DNA of 20,025 nt from Candidatus Nomurabacteria bacterium CG_4_9_14_0_2_um_filter_32_10 (GTDB lineage Bacteria > Patescibacteriota > Minisyncoccia > Phycocordibacterales > UBA9973), in assembly GCA_002788475.1 (NCBI GenBank), contig PFRK01000012.1:1-20025 (forward strand). The letters are read 5' to 3'. Positions 12,465-19,774 of this stretch are shown here, one piece after another. The position numbers and the translations under genes are program-made. Position 1 is the stretch's first letter; each line of letters starts with the position of its first letter. The notes under the pieces were generated by a model. It worked only from the letters and a program-made list of their open reading frames with translations. It was not told where the DNA came from and made no database searches.

Positions 12465-13513
12465 TTTATTGTTTCCCCCGTTTTAATCACATGGTCAACC
12501 AGTGTATAAACATATCCCATTTCGTTGTCATACCAACCTAAAACTTTCACCAAATTTCCACCGACAACTCGAGTCATTTTTAAATCTGCAATAGAACCAT
12601 ATTTACTTCCTAGAATATCACTTGAAACAAGTTCTTCTTCTGTTACAGTAAAAATACCTTCCCATCTTTTATTTTTTGATGCTTTTTTAAGAATTTCATT
12701 AACTTCTTCGGCAGTCGTGTTTTTCTTTGAAATAAAAGTAATATCAACAATTGACCCAGCAGGTACCGGTACTCTCATCGCAATACCATCAAAGAGCCCC
12801 TCTAGTTTTGTAAATGCTTTTGTGACAGCAATGGCAGCTCCAGTCGAAGAAGGGACAATATTTTGTGCAGCCGCACGACCTTCGCGAAAATCCCCGCCTG
12901 CCAAACCCGGGCGGGCAGGTTTTTTACTTGGACCATCAACAATTGATTGACTGGCAGTATAACCATGCACAGTATTCAAAACTGCTTTTTCTATACTAAG
13001 TGTTTCATCTAAAATAGAAATCAACGGACTGGCTGCATTTGTAGTACACGAAGCGTTAGAAGTTATGTCAGAAGTACCAAATTTTTCTTCATTTACACCC
13101 ATTAAAATAGTTTCACCCTTTACTGTATCATTTAAACTTTTAACCGGAGCTGTAATAACAACTTTTTTAGCACCAGCTAATATGTGTGCATTTGCTTTAT
13201 CGTACGAAGTAAACAAACCAGTTGATTCAACTACAACATCAACATTCAAATCTTTCCAAGGAAGCAAAGCTGGATCTTTTAAAGCTAAAACTTTTACTTT
13301 TTTCCCATCAATAACTAAATATTCCCCTTCTACTTTTATGTCATGACCCCATTCTCTATAGACAGTGTCGTGTTTAAGTAAATATGCCATATTGGCAATA
13401 TCACCAAGATCATTCAAAGCTACTATTTCAATCTCAGACCTTTCCCAGGCTATTTTCAAAAATGCTCTACCTATCCTACCAAAACCATTGATTGCTACTT
13501 TTAGTTTTGTCAT
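12461..13513 (-). CDS. gap: Glyceraldehyde-3-phosphate dehydrogenase
   Basis: 350 residues from ATG at 13513. Oxidative phosphorylation of glyceraldehyde-3-phosphate to 1,3-bisphosphoglycerate with NAD(P). The Rossmann motif INGFGRIGR is at residues 8-16, SNASCTTNAASPL holds catalytic Cys156, HGYT holds His183, and the C-terminus ends in the WYDNEMGYVYTLVDH signature. The frame stays open further upstream from a TTG at 13600, but those 29 residues are encoded by a structured repeat and do not belong to GAPDH, so the ATG is preferred. After DGPSKK, family members normally continue straight into a short RRGRAAAQNI. Here PARPGLAGGDFRE is inserted (about 199-211), coded by a GC-rich palindrome. 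The promoter lies about 130 bases upstream, making an unusually long leader for this region. Confidence 0.97.
   Translation of the reverse strand: MTKLKVAINGFGRIGRAFLKIAWERSEIEIVALNDLGDIANMAYLLKHDTVYREWGHDIKVEGEYLVIDGKKVKVLALKDPALLPWKDLNVDVVVESTGLFTSYDKANAHILAGAKKVVITAPVKSLNDTVKGETILMGVNEEKFGTSDITSNASCTTNAASPLISILDETLSIEKAVLNTVHGYTASQSIVDGPSKKPARPGLAGGDFREGRAAAQNIVPSSTGAAIAVTKAFTKLEGLFDGIAMRVPVPAGSIVDITFISKKNTTAEEVNEILKKASKNKRWEGIFTVTEEELVSSDILGSKYGSIADLKMTRVVGGNLVKVLGWYDNEMGYVYTLVDHVIKTGETIK
12893..12919. repeat. gap: GC-rich palindrome read in frame inside gap
   Basis: CCCGCC can pair with GGCGGG and CCTGCC with GGCAGG, giving two alternative overlapping hairpins. It encodes most of PARPGLAGG between DGPSKK and GRAAAQNI, motifs that are adjacent in normal GAPDH. 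The word GGCGGGCAGG recurs at 17017-17026. Confidence 0.7.
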
Positions 13514-13528
13514 AAATTTTAAATTACT

Positions 13529-13624
13529 AAAAATCAAGAAAATAAAAATTTTAAGAGTCGTGAGTTCCCTGTCCTTTTGACTCCAAGGGTGAAGGCTCAA
13601 AAATTTTTGATTTTCTTAATTTTT
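13529..13624. repeat. Structured hairpin element C' (family II) in the gap leader
   Basis: Arms 13529-13552 and 13600-13624 pair over about 23 bp with one mismatch (13535/13618) and a bulged G (13609), in nearly the same relative position as the bulged G of element C. The core AAGAGTCGTG, TTCCCTGTCCTTTTGACTCC, AAGGGTGAAGGCTC matches C closely, while the outer arms differ completely. It lies between the gap promoter and the gap start. Confidence 0.82.
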
Positions 13625-13654
13625 CTCCTAAGTTTTAATAAAGCTATTATAACA
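13625..13654 (-). promoter_or_regulatory. gap: gap promoter and upstream Shine-Dalgarno-like site
   Basis: TGT-TATAAT (13646-13654, minus strand) predicts a transcript starting near 13639. AGGAG at 13625-13629 follows and sits exactly at the base of the C' hairpin, about 112 nt from the gap ATG in linear distance but about 15 nt if the hairpin is folded. Confidence 0.5.
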
Positions 13655-13713
13655 CACAAATAAAAAACAAAGAATAATGTTTTTATTACCAAAATATTAT
13701 TCTTTATTTTTTA

Positions 13714-13722
13714 TGCTATTAT
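13714..13722 (+). promoter_or_regulatory. dnaE: Extended -10 promoter of dnaE (leaderless)
   Basis: TGC-TATTAT is followed by seven bases and the ATG at 13730; an overlapping TATAAT lies at 13720-13725. No Shine-Dalgarno precedes the start. Confidence 0.55.
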
Positions 13723-13729
13723 AATAAAA

Positions 13730-16700
13730 ATGGAAACAAGCTTTATACACCTCCATACACACAGCCATTATTCGCTTTTAGACGGGCTTTCTAAGCTTAA
13801 AGATTTAATTGCACTCGCGAAAAAAAATAAAATGCCTGCGATAGCTGTCACCGACCATGGCAATATGTATGGTGCTATCGAATTTTATAAATTAGCAAAA
13901 AAAGAAGGTATCAAGCCTATTATCGGAGTAGAAGCATACATGACTGCAGGTTCTAGAAAAGATAGAACAACTGAATCAAATGGAGGTAAGCGTTATTATC
14001 ACCTCACTCTTCTTGCAAAAAATTTACAAGGATATAAAAATTTAATAAAATTAGTCACTATTTCAAATCTAGAAGGATATTACTACAAACCTAGAATGGA
14101 CAAAGAGATATTGCAAAAATATAGCGAGGGTATCATAGCTCTTTCGGGATGTCTCGGTGGTGAATTATCACAAAGTATAGTCCGTAATGATTTAACAAAA
14201 GCAGAAAAAATAATTGCTGAATATCAAGAAATTTTTGGTAAAGAAAATTATTTTATAGAAATCCAATGTCATCCATCTGTAGAAGGTGATTTACATGTCC
14301 GCCAAACATTAATTAAACTCGCTAAAAAATATGATATCCCTGTAGTTGCAACACAAGATTCACATTATCCATGTAGCGAGGATCATGATGCACATCACAC
14401 ATTACTTCAAATAAATACACAGAGTGATAATAGAGAGGCATCCAAATTTGAATTTTCAGATGATGATTTTTCTTTAATTGATACTAAAAAAGCATTAGAA
14501 ATTTTCAAAGATATTCCCGAAGCTGTAACAAATACTCAAAAAATAGCTGACATGTGTAATCTTAAACTAGATCTTGGCAGTTGGGTTTTCCCAGATTTTA
14601 AAATTGAAGAAGGTAAAACTTATGATCAAAAATTACGAGAACTTACTTATGCTGGTTTTAAAAATATTGGTATTAAAGAAACACCAGAAATTTTAGAAAG
14701 AGTAGAATACGAACTTAAAATTATTTTTAACAAAGGATATTCTCCGTATTTCTTAGTAGTTGATGATTTATTAGATTATGCAAAAGATAATGGAATTTTG
14801 ACTACAATCAGAGGTTCGGTCGCAGGATCTATGGTCACTTATCTACTTGGCATTACTAATGTAGATCCGATAGAATACAAACTCCCCTTTGAAAGATTTT
14901 TAAACCCATTCCGCCCGTCTCCACCAGATATTGATATGGATTATGCCGATAACAGACGAGACGAAATGATAGAATACGCAAAAAAGAAATACGGTGAAGA
15001 TAAAGTAGCACAAATAGGAACTTTTGGAACAATGATGGCCCGTGGTGCAGTGAGAGACGTCGCTCGTGCACTTGGTTATCCTTACAATATAGGCGACAGA
15101 ATTTCTAAAATGATTCCCCTAGGTTCACAAGGTATGCCAATGACGATAGATCATGCTATGGAAATGGTTCCAGAATTAAAAGGAGCATATAAAGATGAAA
15201 AAGATACAAAAAAAATAATTGACCTAGCAAAAAAATTAGAAGGTTGTGTCAGACATATTTCTGTACACGCTGCTGGAGTCGTTATCTCTCCGAAACCTCT
15301 TTATGAATATGTCCCGACACAATTTGATCCTAAGGGCGGAAAAATAATAACTCAATACGATATGTATAGTGTCGAGGAGGCAGGACTTTTGAAATTTGAT
15401 TTCCTGGGCATCAGAAACTTATCAATTTTGGCAGATAGTATAAGTTTAGTAAAAAGATTCTACGATATAAATATAGACATAGAACGTATTCCACTTGATG
15501 ATAAAAAAACTTTTGAACTTTTATCAAATGGCCAGACAGAAGGATTGTTTCAATTAAATGGCGCTGGGATGACAAGATATTTGAAAGAACTTAAACCCAC
15601 TTCGATTCACGATATCAACGCAATGGTTGCACTTTATCGCCCAGGACCGATGGAATCGATCCCTGAATATATAAAACGAAAACACAATAGAAAACTTGTA
15701 AAATATTTAGATCCAAGAATGAAAAAATTTTTAGGTGAATCTTATGGACTCATCGTTTACCAAGATGATCTTCTCTTTTGTGCTATAGAACTCGCAGGAT
15801 ACAATTGGGAAGAAGCAGATAAATTCAGAAAAGCTGTCGGTAAAAAAATTCCAAAAGAAATGGCGGCTCAAAGAGAAAAATTTACCAAAGGAATAATCTC
15901 AAATGGACAAACTCCAGAATTTGCCGAAAAATTGTGGAAAATTTTTGAACCATTTCAAGCTTATGGTTTCAATAAAGCTCATGCAGCTAGTTACGGAAGA
16001 GTTGCTTATCAAACAGCTTATATGAAAGCAAATTACCCTGTTGAATATATGACGGCTATACTCACTGCTGAATCAGGAGACGTCGAAAAAATATTTGAAA
16101 TAATTAACGAATGTAAACATATGAATATTCCAGTACTTCCACCAAATATAAATGAAAGCTATGGAGGATTTACCGTAATTCGTTCCCCATCTCTCGAGGT
16201 CGGACCTCCAAAAGGAGGCCCGACCTCTATAAAATCTGAAAAAATAAGATTCGGTCTTTATACAATTAAAAATCTAGGTACAGATATTGCTGATGCAATC
16301 ATCGCTGAGAGAAAATCAAATCCTGCCCGCAATGCTGAAGGCATAGCTTCTGCAGGCGGGGGAAAATTCAAATCAATTACTGATTTTCTAAATAGAATTA
16401 AACATAAAAATCTAAACAAAAAATCAATGGAGGCTCTGATAAAGTCAGGCAGTATGGATGAATGGGGTGATAGAGGATCTTTTCTTTTTAATCTTGAAAA
16501 TATGTTAGCTTATAACAAAGAATCAAATAATCAAAATGAAAATCAAATTTCTCTTTTTGATGGTTTAGCAGAATCAAAAATTTTAGATTTCAACTTAAAA
16601 GATTCACCTCCTGCAACTCAAGCAGAAAAATTACTCTGGGAAAAAGAATTATTGGGACTTTATATTTCAGGACATCCACTAGATAGAATACGTGGGAAAT

Positions 16701-16996
16701 TAGAAAGTCGAGATATAAATATTAAAAAAATAAAAGAAAAACTTGGAAATGGAATGCCGATAACGATAGCAGGGATAATAGATACATGTAGAGTTGTTAT
16801 TACAAAAAACAATGACCGAATGGCATTTCTAAAAATTTCAGATTTAACAGACTCTATAGAAGCTGTCGCTTTCCCTAGCATATTTAAAGAGTCCATTGAA
16901 ATACTCGTCCCTGAAAAATGTATAGCTTTTTCTGGTAAAGTTTCCCTCCGCAACGGTGAAAAAAGCATCATCATCGAAGCAATGAAAGAGATTTAA
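13730..16996 (+). CDS. dnaE: DNA polymerase III alpha subunit
   Basis: 1088 residues, replicative polymerase of the C family. The N-terminal PHP domain shows HLHTHSHYSLLDGL and AVTDHGNMYG, with later TQDSHYPCSEDHDAHH. The polymerase palm has PDIDMDYADNRRDEMIEYAKKKYG with two catalytic Asp, and VAQIGTFGTMMARGAVRDVARALG. The fingers carry ALYRPGPMESIPEYIKRK and QAYGFNKAHAASYGRVAYQTAYMKANYP. Helix-hairpin-helix and OB domains follow (FGLYTIKNLG; ITIAGIIDTCRVVITKNNDRMAFLKISD). The long tail of E. coli DnaE is absent. Two short palindromic inserts are read in frame near residues 823-833 and 865-878, either side of RFGLYTIKNLG. Leaderless promoter; converges with pth. Confidence 0.98.
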   Translation: METSFIHLHTHSHYSLLDGLSKLKDLIALAKKNKMPAIAVTDHGNMYGAIEFYKLAKKEGIKPIIGVEAYMTAGSRKDRTTESNGGKRYYHLTLLAKNLQGYKNLIKLVTISNLEGYYYKPRMDKEILQKYSEGIIALSGCLGGELSQSIVRNDLTKAEKIIAEYQEIFGKENYFIEIQCHPSVEGDLHVRQTLIKLAKKYDIPVVATQDSHYPCSEDHDAHHTLLQINTQSDNREASKFEFSDDDFSLIDTKKALEIFKDIPEAVTNTQKIADMCNLKLDLGSWVFPDFKIEEGKTYDQKLRELTYAGFKNIGIKETPEILERVEYELKIIFNKGYSPYFLVVDDLLDYAKDNGILTTIRGSVAGSMVTYLLGITNVDPIEYKLPFERFLNPFRPSPPDIDMDYADNRRDEMIEYAKKKYGEDKVAQIGTFGTMMARGAVRDVARALGYPYNIGDRISKMIPLGSQGMPMTIDHAMEMVPELKGAYKDEKDTKKIIDLAKKLEGCVRHISVHAAGVVISPKPLYEYVPTQFDPKGGKIITQYDMYSVEEAGLLKFDFLGIRNLSILADSISLVKRFYDINIDIERIPLDDKKTFELLSNGQTEGLFQLNGAGMTRYLKELKPTSIHDINAMVALYRPGPMESIPEYIKRKHNRKLVKYLDPRMKKFLGESYGLIVYQDDLLFCAIELAGYNWEEADKFRKAVGKKIPKEMAAQREKFTKGIISNGQTPEFAEKLWKIFEPFQAYGFNKAHAASYGRVAYQTAYMKANYPVEYMTAILTAESGDVEKIFEIINECKHMNIPVLPPNINESYGGFTVIRSPSLEVGPPKGGPTSIKSEKIRFGLYTIKNLGTDIADAIIAERKSNPARNAEGIASAGGGKFKSITDFLNRIKHKNLNKKSMEALIKSGSMDEWGDRGSFLFNLENMLAYNKESNNQNENQISLFDGLAESKILDFNLKDSPPATQAEKLLWEKELLGLYISGHPLDRIRGKLESRDINIKKIKEKLGNGMPITIAGIIDTCRVVITKNNDRMAFLKISDLTDSIEAVAFPSIFKESIEILVPEKCIAFSGKVSLRNGEKSIIIEAMKEI
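16196..16227. repeat. dnaE: GC-rich hairpin read in frame inside dnaE (first)
   Basis: GAGGTCGG/CCGACCTC (8 bp), one mismatch, then CCTCC-AAAA-GGAGG (5 bp): a compact hairpin in AT-rich coding sequence. It encodes EVGPPKGGPTS just before KIRFGLYTIKNLG, in a region of variable loops. Confidence 0.75.
16322..16361. repeat. dnaE: GC-rich palindrome read in frame inside dnaE (second)
   Basis: CCTGCCCGC at the left and GCAGGCGGGG at the right with inner ATGC/GCAT and GAAG/CTTC pairings. It encodes PARNAEGIASAGGG between IIAERKSN and KFKSITDFLNRI, which are normally close together. It shares AGGCATAGCTT with the hairpin after dnaE (17025-17035). Confidence 0.72.
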
Positions 16997-17007
16997 TTAT
17001 ACAAACT

Positions 17008-17022
17008 CCCGCCAGGGGCGGG
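17008..17022. terminator. GC-rich hairpin between convergent dnaE and pth
   Basis: CCCGCC-AGG-GGCGGG in the 40-bp gap between converging genes, followed by GGCATAGCTTTATTAA. Position fits a shared terminator, but the sequence also belongs to the palindrome family found inside gap and dnaE and lacks a clean T tract. Confidence 0.45.
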
Positions 17023-17036
17023 CAGGCATAGCTTTA

Positions 17037-17612
17037 TTAATTAAATATAGACATAGCTTTTGGATAACCTTCAGTAAATATTATCTCTAGAGCTTCTTTT
17101 ACTTTCTTTGAAAGTTTTTTAAGTTCAATCAATTCTTTTTCTTTATATTCACCCAGTAAGAATTTCAAAACATCTTTTGGCTTTTTTAATTTTCCTGATG
17201 GAGTTTCTGGCGATATACCAATCCTTATTCTCACAAATTCTCTTGATTTTAATTTTTTAATTATCGATTCTAAACCATTGTGTCCACCAGAAGATTTATC
17301 AAAAGAAATTTTCATTTTTCCTATGGGTAAATCTATATCATCATAAATCACTACAATATCTTTGAGAGGTATTTTACGATACTCCTTTACGTACAAAACA
17401 GCAACACCAGAATTATTCATAAAAGTAGAAGGTTTTAAATATTCAACTGGCTTATTGACTATAGAATCTTTATAAAAAAGTAATTTCGTACCTGAACTTT
17501 TATTCCACTCAATTTTTTTACCCAAAATAAAATCAAGCATAATAAAACCAGTATTATGTCTATTATTTTTATATTCTTCTCCTGGATTCCCTAAACCAAC
17601 AATTAATTTCAT
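17037..17612 (-). CDS. pth: Peptidyl-tRNA hydrolase
   Basis: 191 residues, normal length. Releases peptides from tRNAs dropped from the ribosome. Motifs: IVGLGNPGEEYKNNRHNTGF with substrate Asn (N9) and catalytic His (H19), LKPSTFMNNSG, VIYDDIDLPIGKMKI with the catalytic Asp, and SGGHNGLESIIKKL. The C-terminus is basic and helical. The start at 17612 is supported by an extended -10 six bases upstream. It is divergent from lepB across a gap that holds a perfect 24-bp palindrome, and convergent with dnaE. Confidence 0.97.
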   Translation of the reverse strand: MKLIVGLGNPGEEYKNNRHNTGFIMLDFILGKKIEWNKSSGTKLLFYKDSIVNKPVEYLKPSTFMNNSGVAVLYVKEYRKIPLKDIVVIYDDIDLPIGKMKISFDKSSGGHNGLESIIKKLKSREFVRIRIGISPETPSGKLKKPKDVLKFLLGEYKEKELIELKKLSKKVKEALEIIFTEGYPKAMSIFN

Positions 17613-17618
17613 TTTTAA

Positions 17619-17627
17619 ATTATAACA
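17619..17627 (-). promoter_or_regulatory. pth: Extended -10 promoter of pth (leaderless)
   Basis: The minus strand reads TGT-TATAAT, then TTAAAA and the ATG at 17612. The palindrome at 17638-17688 lies where the -35 would be. Confidence 0.65.
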
Positions 17628-17637
17628 TATTTAAAAA

Positions 17638-17688
17638 ATGGAGAAGGATGGTCCTCCTCCAAAATGGAGGAGGACCATCCTTCTCCAT
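17638..17688. repeat. Perfect 24-bp palindrome between divergent pth and lepB
   Basis: Arms 17638-17661 and 17665-17688 are exact reverse complements with a 3-nt AAA loop. It is rich in G/C and strand-asymmetric (GGAGAAGGATGG, CCTCCTCC), unlike the surrounding AT-rich DNA. It lies upstream of both genes, so it is not their terminator. Possibly an inserted palindromic repeat or a binding site between two promoters. Confidence 0.85.
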
Positions 17689-17708
17689 AATAAACAATAA
17701 CTTTAAAC

Positions 17709-17736
17709 TTGTGTCAATACTTTTTTGTGATAAAAT
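17709..17736 (+). promoter_or_regulatory. lepB: Promoter of lepB-hisS (leaderless)
   Basis: TTGTGT (17709-17714), 16-base spacer, TAAAAT (17731-17736) preceded by TGA; the ATG follows six bases later at 17743. Confidence 0.65.
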
Positions 17737-17742
17737 ACAACA

Positions 17743-18351
17743 ATGAAAGAAGAAAAAGAACTAACCTCACCATCAACCTCACCGAATCTAGATGAAGAGA
17801 AAAAATCTAATTGGCAATCATTTTGGGAACTTGCACGTTTCGCAATAATAGCAATAGCTATAGTTATTCCAATACGTATATTTATCGCTCAACCTTTCAT
17901 AGTTTCAGGTTCTTCCATGGACCCTACTTTTGAAGATGGACAATATCTAATAATAGATGAAATATCTTACAGGTTAGACGATCCAGAAAGAGATGATGTT
18001 GTGGTTTTTCGATATCCTAATGATACACAAAAGTTTTTTATAAAAAGAATAATAGGACTTCCAAACGAAACAGTGGATATCAAAAATAATGTAATTACTA
18101 TAACCAATAAAAATCATCCTAACGGATTAAAACTCGATCAATCTTATATAGAAAATAATACAAATAGCAATACACATTTTGAATTAAAAGATGGTGAATA
18201 TTTTGTTATGGGAGATAATAGATCCGCTAGCTCTGATTCTAGGTACTGGGGCGCAGTACCAAAAAAACTTTTAATAGGAAAAGTATTTTTACGTCTACTA
18301 CCAATAAATAAAATAGATATATTACCTGGCGATTATAAACAAGTAGAATAA
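17743..18351 (+). CDS. lepB: Signal peptidase I (S26 family)
   Basis: 202 residues. Membrane serine protease that removes signal peptides from exported proteins, such as the lamin-tail protein of this window. One N-terminal membrane segment (about 32-50, RFAIIAIAIVIPIRIFIAQ) after a polar, Ser/Thr/Pro-rich cytoplasmic head. Catalytic Ser58 lies in VSGSSMDPTF and the general-base Lys101 in FIKRIIGLPNE. The later box GEYFVMGDNRSASSDSRYWG is the conserved substrate-side signature. It ends four bases before the hisS start, so the two form an operon. Confidence 0.97.
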   Translation: MKEEKELTSPSTSPNLDEEKKSNWQSFWELARFAIIAIAIVIPIRIFIAQPFIVSGSSMDPTFEDGQYLIIDEISYRLDDPERDDVVVFRYPNDTQKFFIKRIIGLPNETVDIKNNVITITNKNHPNGLKLDQSYIENNTNSNTHFELKDGEYFVMGDNRSASSDSRYWGAVPKKLLIGKVFLRLLPINKIDILPGDYKQVE

Positions 18352-18355
18352 AATC

Positions 18356-19672
18356 ATGAAAAAAGTAAAACAACACAGTACATCTAAAAATAATAAATCT
18401 AAAAATTTAATGTCTCCAAAAGGAATGAGAGATATTATAAATGATGAATATTATAATTTCCAAGGATTTTTTGAAAAGGCACAAGAGATAGCTGTATATT
18501 ATGGTTTTAAACCAATTGAAACACCAATATTAGAGCAAACGGAAGTTTTCACCTCTGGTATTGGTGAAGGAACAGATATTGTAGACAAAGAAATGTACAC
18601 ACTAAAAACTAAAGGCGGAGATCATTTGGCATTGAAACCAGAACAAACAGCGGGATTAATGCGATCTTATATAGAAAAAGGGATGCAAAATATGCCTCAA
18701 CCTGTAATGTTTTATCAATACGGTCCAGTTTTTAGACATGACAACCCTCAACGTGGACGTTTTAGACAATTTTGGCAATTTGACCTAGATTCATTAGGAA
18801 GCGATAAAAGTATTGTAGATGCTTTAATAATTAAAGTTGGTATGAGTATATTAGAAGAAGCGGGAGCCACTAATCTATCTGTGGATATTAATTCTATAGG
18901 TGATAAAGAATGTCGAAATATATATTTAAAAGAACTTACAAGTTATTATAAAAAACACATTGATGATTTAGCACATATTGACCGTGAACGCTTGAAAACA
19001 AACCCACTTCGTATTTTGGATTCTAAAGAAGAAAAAACAATCATAATAAATGAAAATGCACCAGACGCAATAAGTTTTCTTTGTTCTTCTTGTAAAAAAC
19101 ATTTTAAAGAAGTACTGGAATACTTAGAAGAAATGGAGATAGGATATAACATAAATAAAAATCTAGTACGTGGACTTTCATATTACACTCGCACCGTTTT
19201 TGAAATAATAGAAGAGAAAGGTGGAGAAGATGAAACACCATTAACTTTAGCTGGTGGTGGACGATATGATTATCTAGCACGCCAACTTGGTAGTAAAAAA
19301 GATGTTCCTGCAGTTGGTTTTTCGATTGGAGTAGATAGAATTATTTCATCTCCTTGGTATAAAAAACTTTACCCACGCATAATGAAAAAACCAAAAATAT
19401 ATTTTATTCAACTCGGTTCTGAAGCAAAATTAAAGAGTCTAAATATAATAGAAATATTAAGAAAAGCACATATACCAATCGCTCAATCACTTTCAAAAGA
19501 TAGTCTCGGTTCTCAATTAGCAATTGCTGAAAAACTCAACGTCCCTTATGCACTTATCTTTGGTGTAAAAGAAGCCCTCGAAGATTCAGTAATTGTACGA
19601 GATATGTCTAATAGATCTCAAGAAACTGTGAAATTAAATAAGCTTTTAGAATATTTAAAAGAAATCAAATAA
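18356..19672 (+). CDS. hisS: Histidyl-tRNA synthetase
   Basis: 438 residues, class II synthetase charging tRNA-His. After a basic 18-residue leader (MKKVKQHSTSKNNKSKN) the usual start LMSPKGMRDI appears. Motif 1 region ILEQTEVFTSGIGEGTDIVDKEMY is followed by LKPEQTAGLMRSYIEKG, motif 2 YGPVFRHDNPQRGRFRQFWQFDLD, the HisA motif LVRGLSYYTRTVFEI, and motif 3 PAVGFSIGVDRI. The C-terminal anticodon-binding domain begins near KPKIYFIQLG. A CxxC pair (CSSCKKHF) in the insertion domain could bind zinc. An in-frame Met at the LMSPKG site could be an alternative start. Element D starts just after the stop codon. Confidence 0.97.
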   Translation: MKKVKQHSTSKNNKSKNLMSPKGMRDIINDEYYNFQGFFEKAQEIAVYYGFKPIETPILEQTEVFTSGIGEGTDIVDKEMYTLKTKGGDHLALKPEQTAGLMRSYIEKGMQNMPQPVMFYQYGPVFRHDNPQRGRFRQFWQFDLDSLGSDKSIVDALIIKVGMSILEEAGATNLSVDINSIGDKECRNIYLKELTSYYKKHIDDLAHIDRERLKTNPLRILDSKEEKTIIINENAPDAISFLCSSCKKHFKEVLEYLEEMEIGYNINKNLVRGLSYYTRTVFEIIEEKGGEDETPLTLAGGGRYDYLARQLGSKKDVPAVGFSIGVDRIISSPWYKKLYPRIMKKPKIYFIQLGSEAKLKSLNIIEILRKAHIPIAQSLSKDSLGSQLAIAEKLNVPYALIFGVKEALEDSVIVRDMSNRSQETVKLNKLLEYLKEIK

Positions 19673-19674
19673 CA

Positions 19675-19765
19675 ATTCCCAATATGTAAAATTTTGAGCT
19701 TCCAGAGGGTCCCACTCTGTAATCAGAGAAGGGCGCAGGGACGAAAAATTTTTCATATTGGGAAT
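19675..19765. repeat. Structured hairpin element D (family II-like) between hisS and def
   Basis: Outer arms ATTCCCAATATG (19675-19686) and CATATTGGGAAT (19754-19765) are exact complements; inner AAAATTTT arms (19688-19695 with 19745-19752) follow after one mismatch. The core has GTCCC/GGGAC (19709-19713, 19738-19742) enclosing CTCTG-TAAT-CAGAG. The words GGTCCC and AGGGCG-AGG occur at the same places as in element C, though the inner hairpin differs in sequence. No T tract follows, so it is not a classic terminator. Confidence 0.75.
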
Positions 19766-19774
19766 CCTGAATAA

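Noticed and set aside
13514..13600. N-terminal extension of GAPDH by 29 residues from a TTG
   Set aside because: The extra residues come from the structured repeat C', have no GAPDH similarity, and the ATG at 13513 gives the normal MTKLKVAINGFGRIG start.
19675..19765. Element D as a plain rho-independent terminator of hisS
   Set aside because: The outer arms are 67 bases apart with a structured core, and no T tract follows the 3' arm.
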